Below are positions 36,701 to 48,700 of a stretch of DNA of 64,000 nt, piece after piece. Numbering within the stretch: the first letter of the stretch is position 1; each line of letters opens with the position of its first letter. The stretch spans positions 1 through 64,000 of the forward strand of contig JAUSFB010000045.1 of assembly GCA_030651575.1 (NCBI GenBank). The letters are read 5' to 3'. A program made the translations under genes and the position numbers. The notes below the pieces were generated by a model. It was not told the DNA's origin. It did not search any database and saw only the letters and a list, made by a program, of their open reading frames with translations. The DNA comes from Phaeospirillum sp. (GTDB lineage: Bacteria; Pseudomonadota; Alphaproteobacteria; Rhodospirillales; Magnetospirillaceae).

Positions 36701-39700
36701 GCCGGGGGGGATGGTGTAGGTGTTGGCCAGCACACCGTCCAGATAGGTGGCGACCGTGCCGCCGCTGCCATAGGTGACGGCCACATGGTGCCATGCGGCA
36801 TTGCTGAAGGTCAGTGGCGTACCGCTGGCGAGCGTGGCCGCGGCATTGCCGACCACCGGCACCAGGGTGAAGGATTGAGCATCCGCCCCCTCCTTGATCA
36901 TCAGGCCGTAATCGATGCTGTTGCCGGTTCCGCTCCTGGCGAACAGGGTGTGCAGGCTGTCGGCGGCATTGGTCAGGTCGGGCTTGATCCAGGCTTCCAG
37001 CGTCATCGCGTCGCTGAAGGCAAGCTTGTTGCCGAAGTCGGTGATGGACATCGTCGCCGAACTGCTGGTGACGTCCAGGGCGTTTCCGGCCCCGTTGCCC
37101 GCCACCGGGGCCTGATTGACAGGGGCGACCGTGATGGCGACCGATTTCGCCGCGCTGGTCATCTCCCCATCGGTCAGGGTCAACGAGAACGAATCGGTGG
37201 CGCCGACGCTGCTGGCGTCGTTGATGTACTGGACTTGGCCCAGGTTGTCTTGATGGAACACCGAGCCCACCGAGGCGATAACCCCATTCACCGATAGGGC
37301 GCCATGGGCCGGAAGGGCGGTGATGGTGTAAAGCATTTGCCATCCGGACATGCCGGATTCGATATCGACCGGCGTCAGAAGCGGGGCGCCGAGGATGGTG
37401 GCCGCCCCCTGGCTCACCGCCAGGGTGCCGGCGGTGAAGTCAGGGGCGGTGTCGTTGCCGGAAAAGACGTTCAGCATGAAATTGCCGGTGCCGACGCCGC
37501 CAAGCCCGTCGCTCAGGGCGATCTGGAAGTTGTCCGCGCCGGTCCAGGTGGCGTTACTGACCACTTTAACCAGGCCCTGATTGATGTCGGCCTGGGTGAA
37601 GGTGCCACCCGTGGTCAGCGTGGTGGTGCCGCGGGTCAAGATTCCGTGGTCCAGCGCGTCGGTCACGGTGTAGATGATGGCGGAAGCCGCCACCGGCACC
37701 GAGCTCATGGCGGTCAGATAGCCCGGCCCGATGGCGAGGGTGCCGCCTTGCGACAGGGAGAGGGTGCCGCTGGACGGCGTCAGGGTGTGGAGGGGATAGA
37801 CCGCGACGGAGATGGTTTCGGTGTCGGTGACGCCATGGTTGTCGGTGACGGTGACGTTAAAGCTGTCGCTTCCCCGATAGCCGGTGGTGGGGATGTAGTT
37901 GAAATCGCCGGTGGTCGTGTTCAGGGTCACCGAACCATGGGCGGTCAAGGTGGTGCCGCTGGTCAGCGAATAGGTCCGCGTGTCGCCTATATCGGGGTCT
38001 GTGGCCATGACCGTTCCCGACCGCATCGTGTCGGGATCGACCTGTAGCATCAAGGTGGGGTAGGTGTAACCCGTCTGGGTGACGCCACCCAGGATCGGGG
38101 CGTCGTCGACCGGGGTGATGGTCAGCATCGCGTTGGCGGATATGCTGCTATAAGCCCCGTGCACGGGGTCGGCCAGGGTCGGGTCCACCGTGGAACCGCT
38201 GGCGGCGCCATCGGTACGGTCCCAGATCCGGAACATCAGGTCGGTGTTGCCGTTATAGTTGGGCTCGGCCACGAAACGGACCCTGGCGCCGCCGTCCAGC
38301 GCCAGCGCGGCCATGGCGGTGGGCGGTGGCGTCATGGTGGTCCAACTGGCGCCGGCATTCAGTTTGTATTGCCAAATTCCATGCGCCGTGTTCGCCGATG
38401 TGATCGCGACGCCCAGACTCGCGCCGGAATCGGCGTCGCTGGCATGGCCGGCGATCATGGTCGAGATCAGGGTGCCGACATTGGCGGTGTCGCTGATATC
38501 CTCGACGATGGGGGCCAAGGCAGGGGGGCTCGACACTCCATAGCTGATATTGTCGAGATTAAATGTGCCAATGCCGCCGTCGCCCCAGAACTGGATGCCG
38601 TTCCACAGGCTGGGATTGCTCGCCCCGGCGCTGGTCCAGTCAAGATGGGCGTTGACGCCTGATAAGATTGGAGTCCAGCCGCCGGAATTGGTCAGATTCT
38701 GGGAGAACAGGCTGATCGCCCCCTGTCCTCCGTACGCGGTGGTGTCCAGCTCTATCCGGAAGCGATACCACATCCCTTGGACGAGGAAGCTGGTTGAGGT
38801 GGTGGCGCCATCGGCACCGAACAGGGTACAGCTGTTGCTGGCCGGATTCAGCAGCAGGCCGATGGACTGGTCGCTGGTATTCAATGACTCATTGTTTGGG
38901 CCACGCTCCAAGATACTGCCGTTGGCGTCGGAGTCGTAGCCGACCCGGAACGAACTGCTTGAGGAGTTGGGAGCCATGTCGAATTCCAGGGTCAAGGTAT
39001 TGCCCTGGGTCAATGTCGGCATGACGAATGAACCATTCGACAGGTGCGAAGCGCCGCGTGTCGTGCCGTTGCCGGTCGCGCCTCCGAAAAAGGCGCTGGA
39101 CCCCTGGTAAGCGCCCGATGTGGAGGTGGTCACGATATTGGCGTTGTCGGTGGCGTTGGTCACCCAGCCATCCTGACTGCCGAGCGTCCCCGCCGTCAGC
39201 CCTTCGAAGCCATAAGTCGCCGAAACCGCTGCCATCTGGATCAGGGTCGGGGGGGTGTTGGGCGCGCCTCCGGCCACGCTGTTCGTGGTCGGCGGGGCGA
39301 TCACCCCGGCCAACTGGATTATCGTGCCGTCATAGTTGGTTCCGGTACCTGCTCCATTCACATAGAGCCAGCCATCGGTGCCGTTGCTGAAGAACATCAC
39401 CGTGTTGGCGACGCCGACATTCGCGGAAAGATCGGCGATGGTGTCGGCCACCGATCCTTTCCAGGCATAGACCGAGGCGACGTTGTAGGGAACGCCGGCG
39501 ATCCCGTCCAGCCGGATGACGTCTTGTCCCGGCACGAAGCCGGTGATCACGTCGGTATTGGCGACGGTGGATTCGGTGTTGCTGGTATAGCGGAAGACGT
39601 TGGTTCCCGCCCCGCCGGTCAGGATATCGGCCCCCAGGCCGCCGGTGATGGTGTCCATGCCCATGCTGCCGGTGATGGTGTCGGCCAGCGAGGTACCGAT

Positions 39701-42700
39701 CACGGTGCGCATGTCGCCGGCGGCATTGCTGCCGGATGCCGTGATGGTGATATGCGCCGGCATCGTCCCGGTAAAGGTCAGGTGCGACAGATCGGCGATG
39801 GTGTTGTTCATGACGTTGAACGTGATGTCGGGCGCGGCGGTGCCGGCCAATTCGATGGTCTGGCCGCTCAGGACTCCACCATCGAAATACAGATTCGTCG
39901 CGCCAAGCTGGTACTTCTCGATCCCTGTGAGGCAGGTCAGGTAATTACCGCTGAACGAGTAATATCCCATGCCGCTGAGGCCGGGGCCGTTGAGCAGAAG
40001 GGTGTCGAACCCGGCTCCGCCGTCCAGCAAGGAGCCGGTGCCGATGGTCAGGGTGTTGCTGGTGAAGTCAAAGACGTCGTCGCCCGCGCCGCCCAGGAAG
40101 ATGTCGGCTCCGCCGGTGGCGATCAGGGTGTCGTTGCCGTCGCCGGCGTCCAGGACATCCATAACGTCGGTGGACTTCAAGATATCGTTGCCGCCGCCGC
40201 CGCCGAACGACACCCGGTCGCCGCCGACCCCGTCGAAGCCGGTGAGCGACAGATTGCCCAGATTGGTCCTGAAATCGGTACCGACGGATGCGTCGCCATG
40301 GACTGTCAGCGTATCGATGCCAGCCCCGGCCACCACCGAGAGCGTGGTTCCAACCTGACTCAGATTGACCGAGGCGCTGAAGCCGTTGAGGCTGAGGGTC
40401 TCGACCGCCGTCAGGGTCGCGCCGCGCAGATCGTTTGCGCCGTTCAGCAAGATCGTGTCGAGGCCGGCGCCGCCGTTGATGCTCTCGCCCGCCATCGCGT
40501 CGCCGGCGTTCAGGATGAACACGTCGTTGCCGTCGCGGCCGACCAGCCAGTCGGCCCCGCCGCCGCCGGTCAGCGTGCTGCTTCCCAAACTGCCGACGAG
40601 GTGGTCGGCGGCCGTGCTGCCGATCAGGGTGACGCCGCCGCCGGCCGAACCGGCGTTCAGGTAGAGGGAACTGCCGCCACCCCAGTTGGAGAAGGTAAAG
40701 CCCGAGGCGTCGAAGCCCGGGCTCTCCACCATGATGGTCAACCCGTTGGGGTTGAGCGCGCTGAAACCACTGACATGCAGGCCCGTGGACAGACCGGCCC
40801 CGAATTGACTCGCCTGAACGGTGACATCGCACCACGAATGACCGAAGGATACGGTCTCGACGCTGCTGAAGGCGACACTGCGAAGGTCGGCGGTCGCCAC
40901 CACCTGTACCGTGTCGGCACCCGCGCCGCCGGTGACGGTATCGGCCTCATGAACGCCGCTGTGCAGGAGGAACAGGTCGTTGCCAGCGCCACCGGTCAGG
41001 GTATCGACGTAGGTACTGTCGGCCACGCCTTCGACCGAGGTCAGCACAGTGGCTCCCGACCCGGTGATCACCATTCCGGTGCCGAGATCGACACTGGCCC
41101 CGGCCGTCAGGCCGGACAGGTCCAGCAGGTCGTTGCCCCCGCCGCCATTGATGGTGTCGTTACCGGAGCTGATTCCAAAAATATCGTTGAGGGCGGTGCC
41201 GGTGATGCTGTCATTGCCGCTGCCGCCGATGATGCGGATCGTGTCTTCCGGTCCCCAATTGATCAGGTTGAGAGCGCCGGGGTTGCTGCCGTCGAAGTTC
41301 GCTCCGCCCTCGGCCAGATGCAGGTCGACGGCCAGGGATACCCCGGCACCGCCGCCATTCAGCGCGACGCCGGCCGCCTGGCTGGCGTCGAGGGTCAGAT
41401 TGGCCGAGGTATTGGCGGTAATGGTCTCGAACCCGGCGATCATCGCGGGGATCAGGTTGACGGTCCCGCCCCATGTCAGACTGAGGGTGTCGTTGCCCAG
41501 TCCGCCGTTCAAGGTGGTTCCGGCAAGGACAGGCAGGCCGCTGTTGAGCAGTGTCAGGCTGTCATTGCCGCTGCCGCCGAGGATGGTGGTGGTGGCGATG
41601 CCGATATTTTGCATCACCTCCAGATTGTCGGAATGGGTCGAGCCGTCGATCAGCAACCGGTCCGAACCCCCGAAATTCAGGAAGGTCAGGCCGGTGAAGA
41701 GATTCACTTCGTAAAGAGAGCTGCGGTAATAATCCATGTTGACGGTCAGCGATTTTGTGCCGGAGGCGCCGACGCCAAAATCAATGAGCAGATCGCCCGA
41801 GGCTTCCGTCCGGGCCGAGGTCGCCATCGCCGACAGTTGTGTGTAATCAACCGTCAGGTTGAGGGCTCCGTTATTAGCCAGGATGGATTCGATGCCGCCG
41901 ACCGATGCGCCGTGCAGGTTGGTGGCGTCGCCGACGACCAACGTGTCAAGGCCGGCTCCGCCCTGGATGGCGCTGCCGTTCCACAGCGCGCCGACGCCGT
42001 TCACTACGAACTGATCGCTTACGGCGGAGCCGGTCAGGCTGTTGCCGAAATTGCCGCCGATCACCGTGTGGATATTGGTCAGGGTATCGGTGCCGATGCC
42101 GAGCGCGGCAGCGGTGCCGGTGGTCAGGTTGACGGCCAGAGTCCCGGTGGCGTGCGAGAGGTCGGCGGCGTCGCTTTCCGGCGCCAGCGTCGAACCGGTC
42201 AGGGTGTCGTTGCCGCCGCCGCTCACCATGGTGATATTGGCTATGCCGCCGCCGTGATTGATGACGACCGACTGGCTGGAGGTCGAGGCGTCGACCACCA
42301 TGATGCCGGCCGTCTCGGCATTTCCGCCCAGGGTCGCGGTGCCGCCATTGGTCAGCGCCAGCGTTTCCACATTGGTGACATTGGCGAACGCGGCGTCGGT
42401 GACGGCGCCGCCGTCCAGTTGCAGGGTATTCAGAACTCCCGAATCACCGGTGACGATATCGGTGGCGTCAAGGCCGCCATGCAGGCGGAAGGTGGTCGCG
42501 GTGATCCCGCTGGTCAGCACGTCGCTGCCGCCCGTGCCGGCGTCGATGACGGTGATGCCCGCGCCCGCGTGAATGATATCGGAGCCGGATCCGCCGATAA
42601 TGGTGGCGGTCATGGGGTCGATGGTGGCGGCCAGCCCCAGGGTGCCGTCGGAGAAGCGGACTTCCTCGACCCCGGCGACGGTCAGGCTGCCCCCCAGATG

Positions 42701-45700
42701 AAAGCCGTTCATGTCGCTGGAGATGGTGGTGGCGGCCTGGGTGGCCTGGATCTGGATTACGTTATGGCCGCTGCCGCCGGTAAAGCTGGTGGTGCCGCTG
42801 CCGGCTTTCAGGGTCACATCGGCGGAATAGGCCGAAGCGTTGACCACGACCTCGCCCGTGTTGGCCGAGGCGTCGATATGGGTAATCCCGGAGGCGATCG
42901 CAGCCGCCCCCAGGGTCAGGGAGAGCGTTCCAGCTCCGTCGAGCGTCAGGTTCTCGACCCCATTCAATTTGCCGAATGTCGCATCGCTCAGGGCGCCGCT
43001 GCCGAACAGAAGCAGCGTGTCGGAACCCGCCCCGCCGATCACCGAGGTCATGGCGGGAAGGTTGCTCGCCGAAACCGTGATGGTGTCGTTGCCGGCTCCG
43101 GCGTCCATCACGCCGATCCCGGTTCCCACATTGATAATGTCGTCGTTGGACGAGCCGCCAAGGGTCGTCAGTCCTATCCCGCCCGTGAACATGTAACGTT
43201 GGGCAAAGATGCCCGCGCCGTTGGCGTCGGCCTGCTGCCAAGCCACCATGACGCTGCCATCGACCAGGGTCGAGACCGTCGGGCTTTGATCGGCGGGATA
43301 ATTTCCGGTCGATATCTGGAACTCCGTCCCCACCTTGTTGCCGTCGGCACTGAAGCGCTGGCCGAAGACATTCTTGGCCACGGAGTCCGGAGCGTTGTCC
43401 CACACCGCCAGGAAGCCGCCATCAAGGAGTGGCGTAACCGATGACAAAGCCTGGAAACCCGCTGTGGAGCTATTGACGAGGAATTCGTTCCCCGGAACCC
43501 CTGCGGCGTTGAAGACTCTGCCCGCAACGCCCCAATTGGAGCCATCTTGCAAATAGCTCTGCCATGTGACGACGAAACCGCCCCCGGCCAAGGCTTTGGC
43601 CGACGCTGCGCTCTGGTGCTCGGCGACGGTGGCGTTGACCTGGAACGGGGCGTTCAGCAGGCCGCCGGAGGCGTTGAAACGCTGCGCAAAGATACCGAAA
43701 CCCGTGGCTCCGGCGCCCGTCTCCTGACCATCGGCGTGCCAGAACGCCACCATATCGCCGTTGGCCAGCGTGCAGATGGACTCAACCGGGTCATTGACGG
43801 CGTTGGTGGAGATCTGGAATTCCGTCCCCGTCTTTGCGCCGATCCCGTCGAACCGCTGGCCGTAGACCTGACGCGGACTGCCCGCGTCCCACGTCGCCAT
43901 GAATCCGCCATCGGGCAGGGCGGTGACCGCCGGCCAGGCCTGGAAGCCGGCGGTGGTCGTGTTGACCTGGAATTCGCCGCCGGCCAGGGCGGTGCCATCG
44001 GCCGCGAAAGCCCGGCCGAAGACGCCCCAATCGCCGGGAGCATCCTGACCATTGCTGTGCCAAAGGACAACGAAACCGCCACCGTTCAAGCCGACGACCT
44101 GTTGTCCCCATTGCTCGGACGCGGTGGTGACGTTGACTCTGAACTCGCCCCCCTGCGGCGTCCCGGCAGCGTTGTAGCGTTGGGCGTAGACACCCCAGCT
44201 GTCACCGTCCTGCATGGCGCTTTGCCACGTCACGACGTAGCCGCCCCCATTCAACGCCGCCATTTCCGGGACAGACTGGTTGTTGGTGGTATAGGTGTTG
44301 ATCTGGATCTGCGTTCCGGCGGCGGTGAGCGTCCCAAGCATGGTCGATGCTGTCAGCGAACCAGTGCTGAACTGCAACACCTCCACCCCGGTCAGGGCCG
44401 TCGCATGACCGGTGGCCATCTCGGTCACCACCAGATTTCCGGTGCTCCCCGAAATGCTGTAGTCCGCCGCGTTTTTTTGGAAGACGGCGGTATCCATGCC
44501 GGCGCCGCCCGTGAAGGTATTGTCGCCAAGGCCCACAAGGAAGGTGTCGCCGCCTCCGCCGCCTTGGAAGGTGATGTTGTCCAACCGGGCGCTGGCGTCG
44601 AGCGATACCGCGGTGGCGCCCACATTCCCGGCGTCCAGGGTCTTGATTCCCGCTGTCGCCGTGGTGGTGCCGAAGGTCACCGCCATGGGCGTCAGGGTGC
44701 TGTTGCTCATGCCGACGCTGAAGGTCTCGACCCCGCTTACCCCGATGAAGGCGCTGTCGGCCAGGACGCCGCCGGTATAGTCGCTGAAGGACAGGCGGTC
44801 TTGCCCACTGCCGCCTGCCACCGTGCCGATGCCGGCCTTGGCGATGCGGAACGAGGTGCTGGCATTGCCGCCGTACAGCAGGTCCACGCCGCCGCCGCCA
44901 TCCAGGGAGTAGGTTCCGCTGTCGCCGCCCTGTATGATGTCGTTGCCGAAGGAGCCGCGCACCGAGTGGATGCCGATCAGGGTATCGATATTGTTCAGGC
45001 CCCAGCCGTCCTGGGCGGTGCCGGCGGCGATGGTGACGCCGTTCAGGGTGACGGTGGCGGCCGACAGATTGATATAGGCCCCCTCGGTCGAGTGGCCATA
45101 GCTGACTGTCGTATTACCGGAGCCGGCGGTCAGGGTGTCGTCGCCGCCGCCGCCCTCCAACTGCGAATAGCCGGTGCCGCCGGTCAGGGCGTCGGCCTGC
45201 GCCGATCCCTGCAACTGGGTGATATTCGAGAACTGATCGGTATAGGCGCCGAATGTGGCGGTCCCCGTCGTCAGATCGGCTGTCACCGGGCCGGTGGCGA
45301 AGGTGAAATCGACCTCGCCGCCGATGATGCCGCCATCGCTGCGAGCCGCCCCGTTGCCGATAAAGGACTGGCTGGCGTTGGCGGCAAAGAAACTGTCCTC
45401 GCCGCCGCCGCTGATCAGGGTCGTCACGCCGGTATTGGCGACAAAGACTTCGTTGCCGGTGCCGCCGGTCAGGGTGGTCGAAGCGTCGATCTTACCGATG
45501 AATCTGGCGATCGGATCGTTTCCCGATCCGGTGAAAACGTGGTCGATCACCGGCGTCCCGCTGGCGAACTGGTTCTTAACCACCACCGCGCCGGTTTCGC
45601 CCAGATGAATGACCAGATCAGTGCCGGATTGCTCGGCCCCCACGAAGCCGTGGTCGGAAACCGCCGAGGCGTCGATGATGTTGGTGCCGGCGGTATCGAT

Positions 45701-48700
45701 CAGGGTCAGGGTGCCGGTCAACAGGCTCGGCGCCACATAGGTATCGTTGCCGCTGCCACCCTTGACGGTAAGACCGCCGGAGAAGCCGTCGCTCAGGACC
45801 TCGGTGACGGTGCCGATCAGCGCCGAGGCATCCAACGTGGTCACGCCGGCGCTTTGCCCGACCGATCCCATGGACAGCGTCGTCGTCGCCGCGCTGGCCG
45901 CCAGCGCCAGCGTCTCGAACCCGTTCACATGGGTCAGCGCCGCATCGCTGACCAGGGTCGGAATCGAGGTCAGAGTCAGGGTGTCGCCGCCGGCCCCGCC
46001 GGCAATCGTCGTCATGGCGGCCAGATCGCCGGCCGACAGGGTCAGGTGATCGTTGCCGAGGCCGAGGTCGACTCCCTTGAAGCCCGTCCCCAGGTTAAGG
46101 GCGTCGTCGCCCGAGCCGCCGACCAGAGTCTGCGTTCCGGCGCTTCCCTGGACCGACACGGTGCCGTCGGAGAAGGCTAGGGTGCTGATGCCGGTCAGCG
46201 TGTCGGTGCCGTTCGAACCACCGGACACCGTCAGGGTGCCGCCGGCATCGGTGGAAATGAGATAGGCGGATTCCGGCCCGCTGAACACCACCGTGTCGGT
46301 TCCGCCGCCGCCGGTGATGATGTCGTTGCCGACGCCGCTGTAGAAAATGTCGTTGGCTCCCGTGCCGGTGCTGGGGACCGTGACCGTCACCAGCACCGTG
46401 GTGGCGGTCGAGGTCAGCAAGCCGCCGTCGGTCGCCACCACCTGGAAGCTGTCGTTCAGGCTTCCACCGACTTCCAACTGTCCGTTGGGCAGATAGGTGT
46501 AAATGCCAGTGGCGGTATCGATGGTGACGGAGCCATGGGCGGTGGCGAGGCTCTCCACCGGAGCGGCGCCGTTCCACAGGTGATAGCTGATCGTATCGCC
46601 GGCATCCACGTCGGTCGCCGTCGCTGTACCGGTCCCCGTGCCGGAATTGGTCAGGCTGAGGGAGGGCAAGGCCCCCAGGATGGGCGCGTCGTTGACCGGG
46701 TTGACGGTGATATTCACCGTCCTGGTGGCCGTCAACGCGCCGCCGGTCCCGGTATGGCCCAGATCGCTGGAGGTGATGACGACCTGATCGGCGCCGCTGT
46801 AATCCTGGTTGCCCTTGTAGGACAAAGTGGCCAGCGCGGCGTTGATGTCGGTCTTCGACCCGGTGAAGGTCATGGCGGCATCGTCGGCGCCGTCGCCGAC
46901 GCTGAAGGTCAGTCCGCTCGGGGTCGGCAGGGTCAGCACGCCATGGGCGACCGACAGAGTCACCTGCATGGAATCGGTGGACAGGGAATCCGTATCGGAA
47001 ATGGAAATGCCGGTCACCGCCAGCGTTGCATCCTCGCTAACGGTATAACTGCCGGCATCGGTGATCGTCGGGGCCTGATTGGGGTGGCTCACATCCACAT
47101 GCAGGGTCGAACTGGCCACCTGGGTGACGGTCTGGCCCGTGGTGGAGGAATCGGTCGCGGTCGCGGTGATGGCAAGATCGACCGAGCCGGTAAAGCTGCC
47201 GCTTGTCGTCAGCGACAGCCCCGTCAGATCGGCCGGGGCCAGCGTCCAGGTGCCGCCCGACAGGGTGCCGTGCGACAAGGTGGCGTCGGCCGGAACGCCG
47301 GTGATCCGGATCACGACCGAATCGTCGCTGCTATCGGAAGAATTGGGCACCGACAGCGATAATGGAATGGCCAAGCCCTGGTTGCCGGCGGCCGCGGCCG
47401 TGGTGATGGCCGGCAGGGTCGCCACCGGGCTGACATCGATGTGCAGCGTATTGGCGATCTGGTTCGTCGCCGCTCCGTCGGTCGCGATCGCCTGGACGCC
47501 GAGGTCGATCATCCCGTTGAAATAGCTCGGCGTATGCATGGTCAGGCCGGTCAGCTGGGCCGGAGTCAGGGTATAGGTGCCACCCGACAGCGTTCCCGCA
47601 GACAGGGTGGCGCCGGCCGGCAAGCCGGAGATCTTGACCGCCACGGTATCCGAGCTATCGATATCCGTCGCCGAAATGGACAGCGCCACGGTGGTGCCGG
47701 TCGCGCTTTCGGCGCCGGTCGTGTTCGTGGTGGTCAAAGTCGGAATCGTGGCCACCGGATCAACGGTGAAGGCCTTGATGCTGCTGAAGGTCTGGCTGAG
47801 CGTGCCGTCGGTGACGGACACCGCCACGTTCAGATTGACGGTGCCGTTGTAATAGGCCGGCGCGGTCAGCTTCAGCGTGGACAGATCGTCGGCGGCGCCC
47901 AGGGTAAAGGTACCGCCCACGGCGGTAAGCGCGGTGGTTCCCAGCGTCAGACCGGTTCCGGCGGGCAGGCCGGACAGCTTGATGGCGCTGATGGAATCCG
48001 AGGTGTCGGGCTTGTCGATGGTGATCGGCATGGAAAAAGCGGCGGTGGCTGCGCTTTCGGTTCCGGAACCGGACAGGGTGACGGTGGGGGTGGCGATGAC
48101 CGGGGCCACGTCGATATGCAGGGTTCTGACGGTCTGGGCGGTCTGGGCGTGATCGGTGGCGGTGGCGGTGACGGTCAGATCGATGGCGCCGTTGAAATAC
48201 TGGGCGGGGGTGAGGGTCAGGCCGCTGACTTGGGCCGGGGTCAGGCTCCAGGTTCCGGCGCTGGTCATGGTCCCATGGTTGAGAGTCGCCCCGGATGGCA
48301 CGCCGGTGATGACGATGGCGGTCGAATCGCTGGTGTCGGGGTTGCTTTCGGCGATGGTCAGGGTGATCGGCGTTGCCGTGGCGGCGTACTCGGTCCCGGT
48401 GGCGGCTGCGGTGGTCAGGGTCGGGGCCGTCGCCACCGGGGCGATGATGAAGGACGGAGTGCTGGTAAAGGTTCCGGGCACGGCCACGCCATCGGTGACC
48501 ACGGCGGATACGCTAAGGGTGACGGTGCCGTTGTAATAGGCCGGCGTGGTCAACTTCAGGGTCGACAGGTTGTCGGAGGCTCCCAGGGTATAGGTGCCGC
48601 CCACCGCCGTCAGGGCGGTCGTCCCCAGCGACAGGCCGGTCCCGGCGGGCAGGCCGGAGATTTTCACCAGGCTGATGGAATCGCTGGTGTCGGGCTTGGC

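Larger units (their letters stand above)
26400..37100 (-). repeat. Array of about twelve LamG/concanavalin-like domains with VCBS spacers
   Basis: Each unit shows FTxEAWVxT, then a GxWHHVAVTYDG core, a YVDGxxxG strand and a VRVWNxARTxxEI end, followed by GLxGxWxLDxxxG. Units lie near 36.4-37.1, 35.5-36.1, 34.6-35.2, 34.0-34.5, 33.3-33.9, 32.7-33.2, 31.8-32.3, 31.2-31.7, 29.3-31.1 (interrupted), 28.4-28.9, 27.7-28.3 and 26.4-27.0 kb. VCBS/cadherin-like spacers (GTLSVAPDGSFTYTPNAGFY) alternate with some. LamG folds typically bind glycans or proteins, so this part could be the ligand-binding surface. Boundaries are approximate. Confidence 0.8.

Noticed and set aside
39044-43444. Very long open frame on the plus strand inside the giant gene (others near 31790-34360 and 43547-46180)
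   Set aside because: They are antisense shadows of a GC-rich, Gly/Asp/Thr-rich gene; the products are low-complexity Gly/Val/Asp/His/Gln sequence with no domain and no ribosome site.
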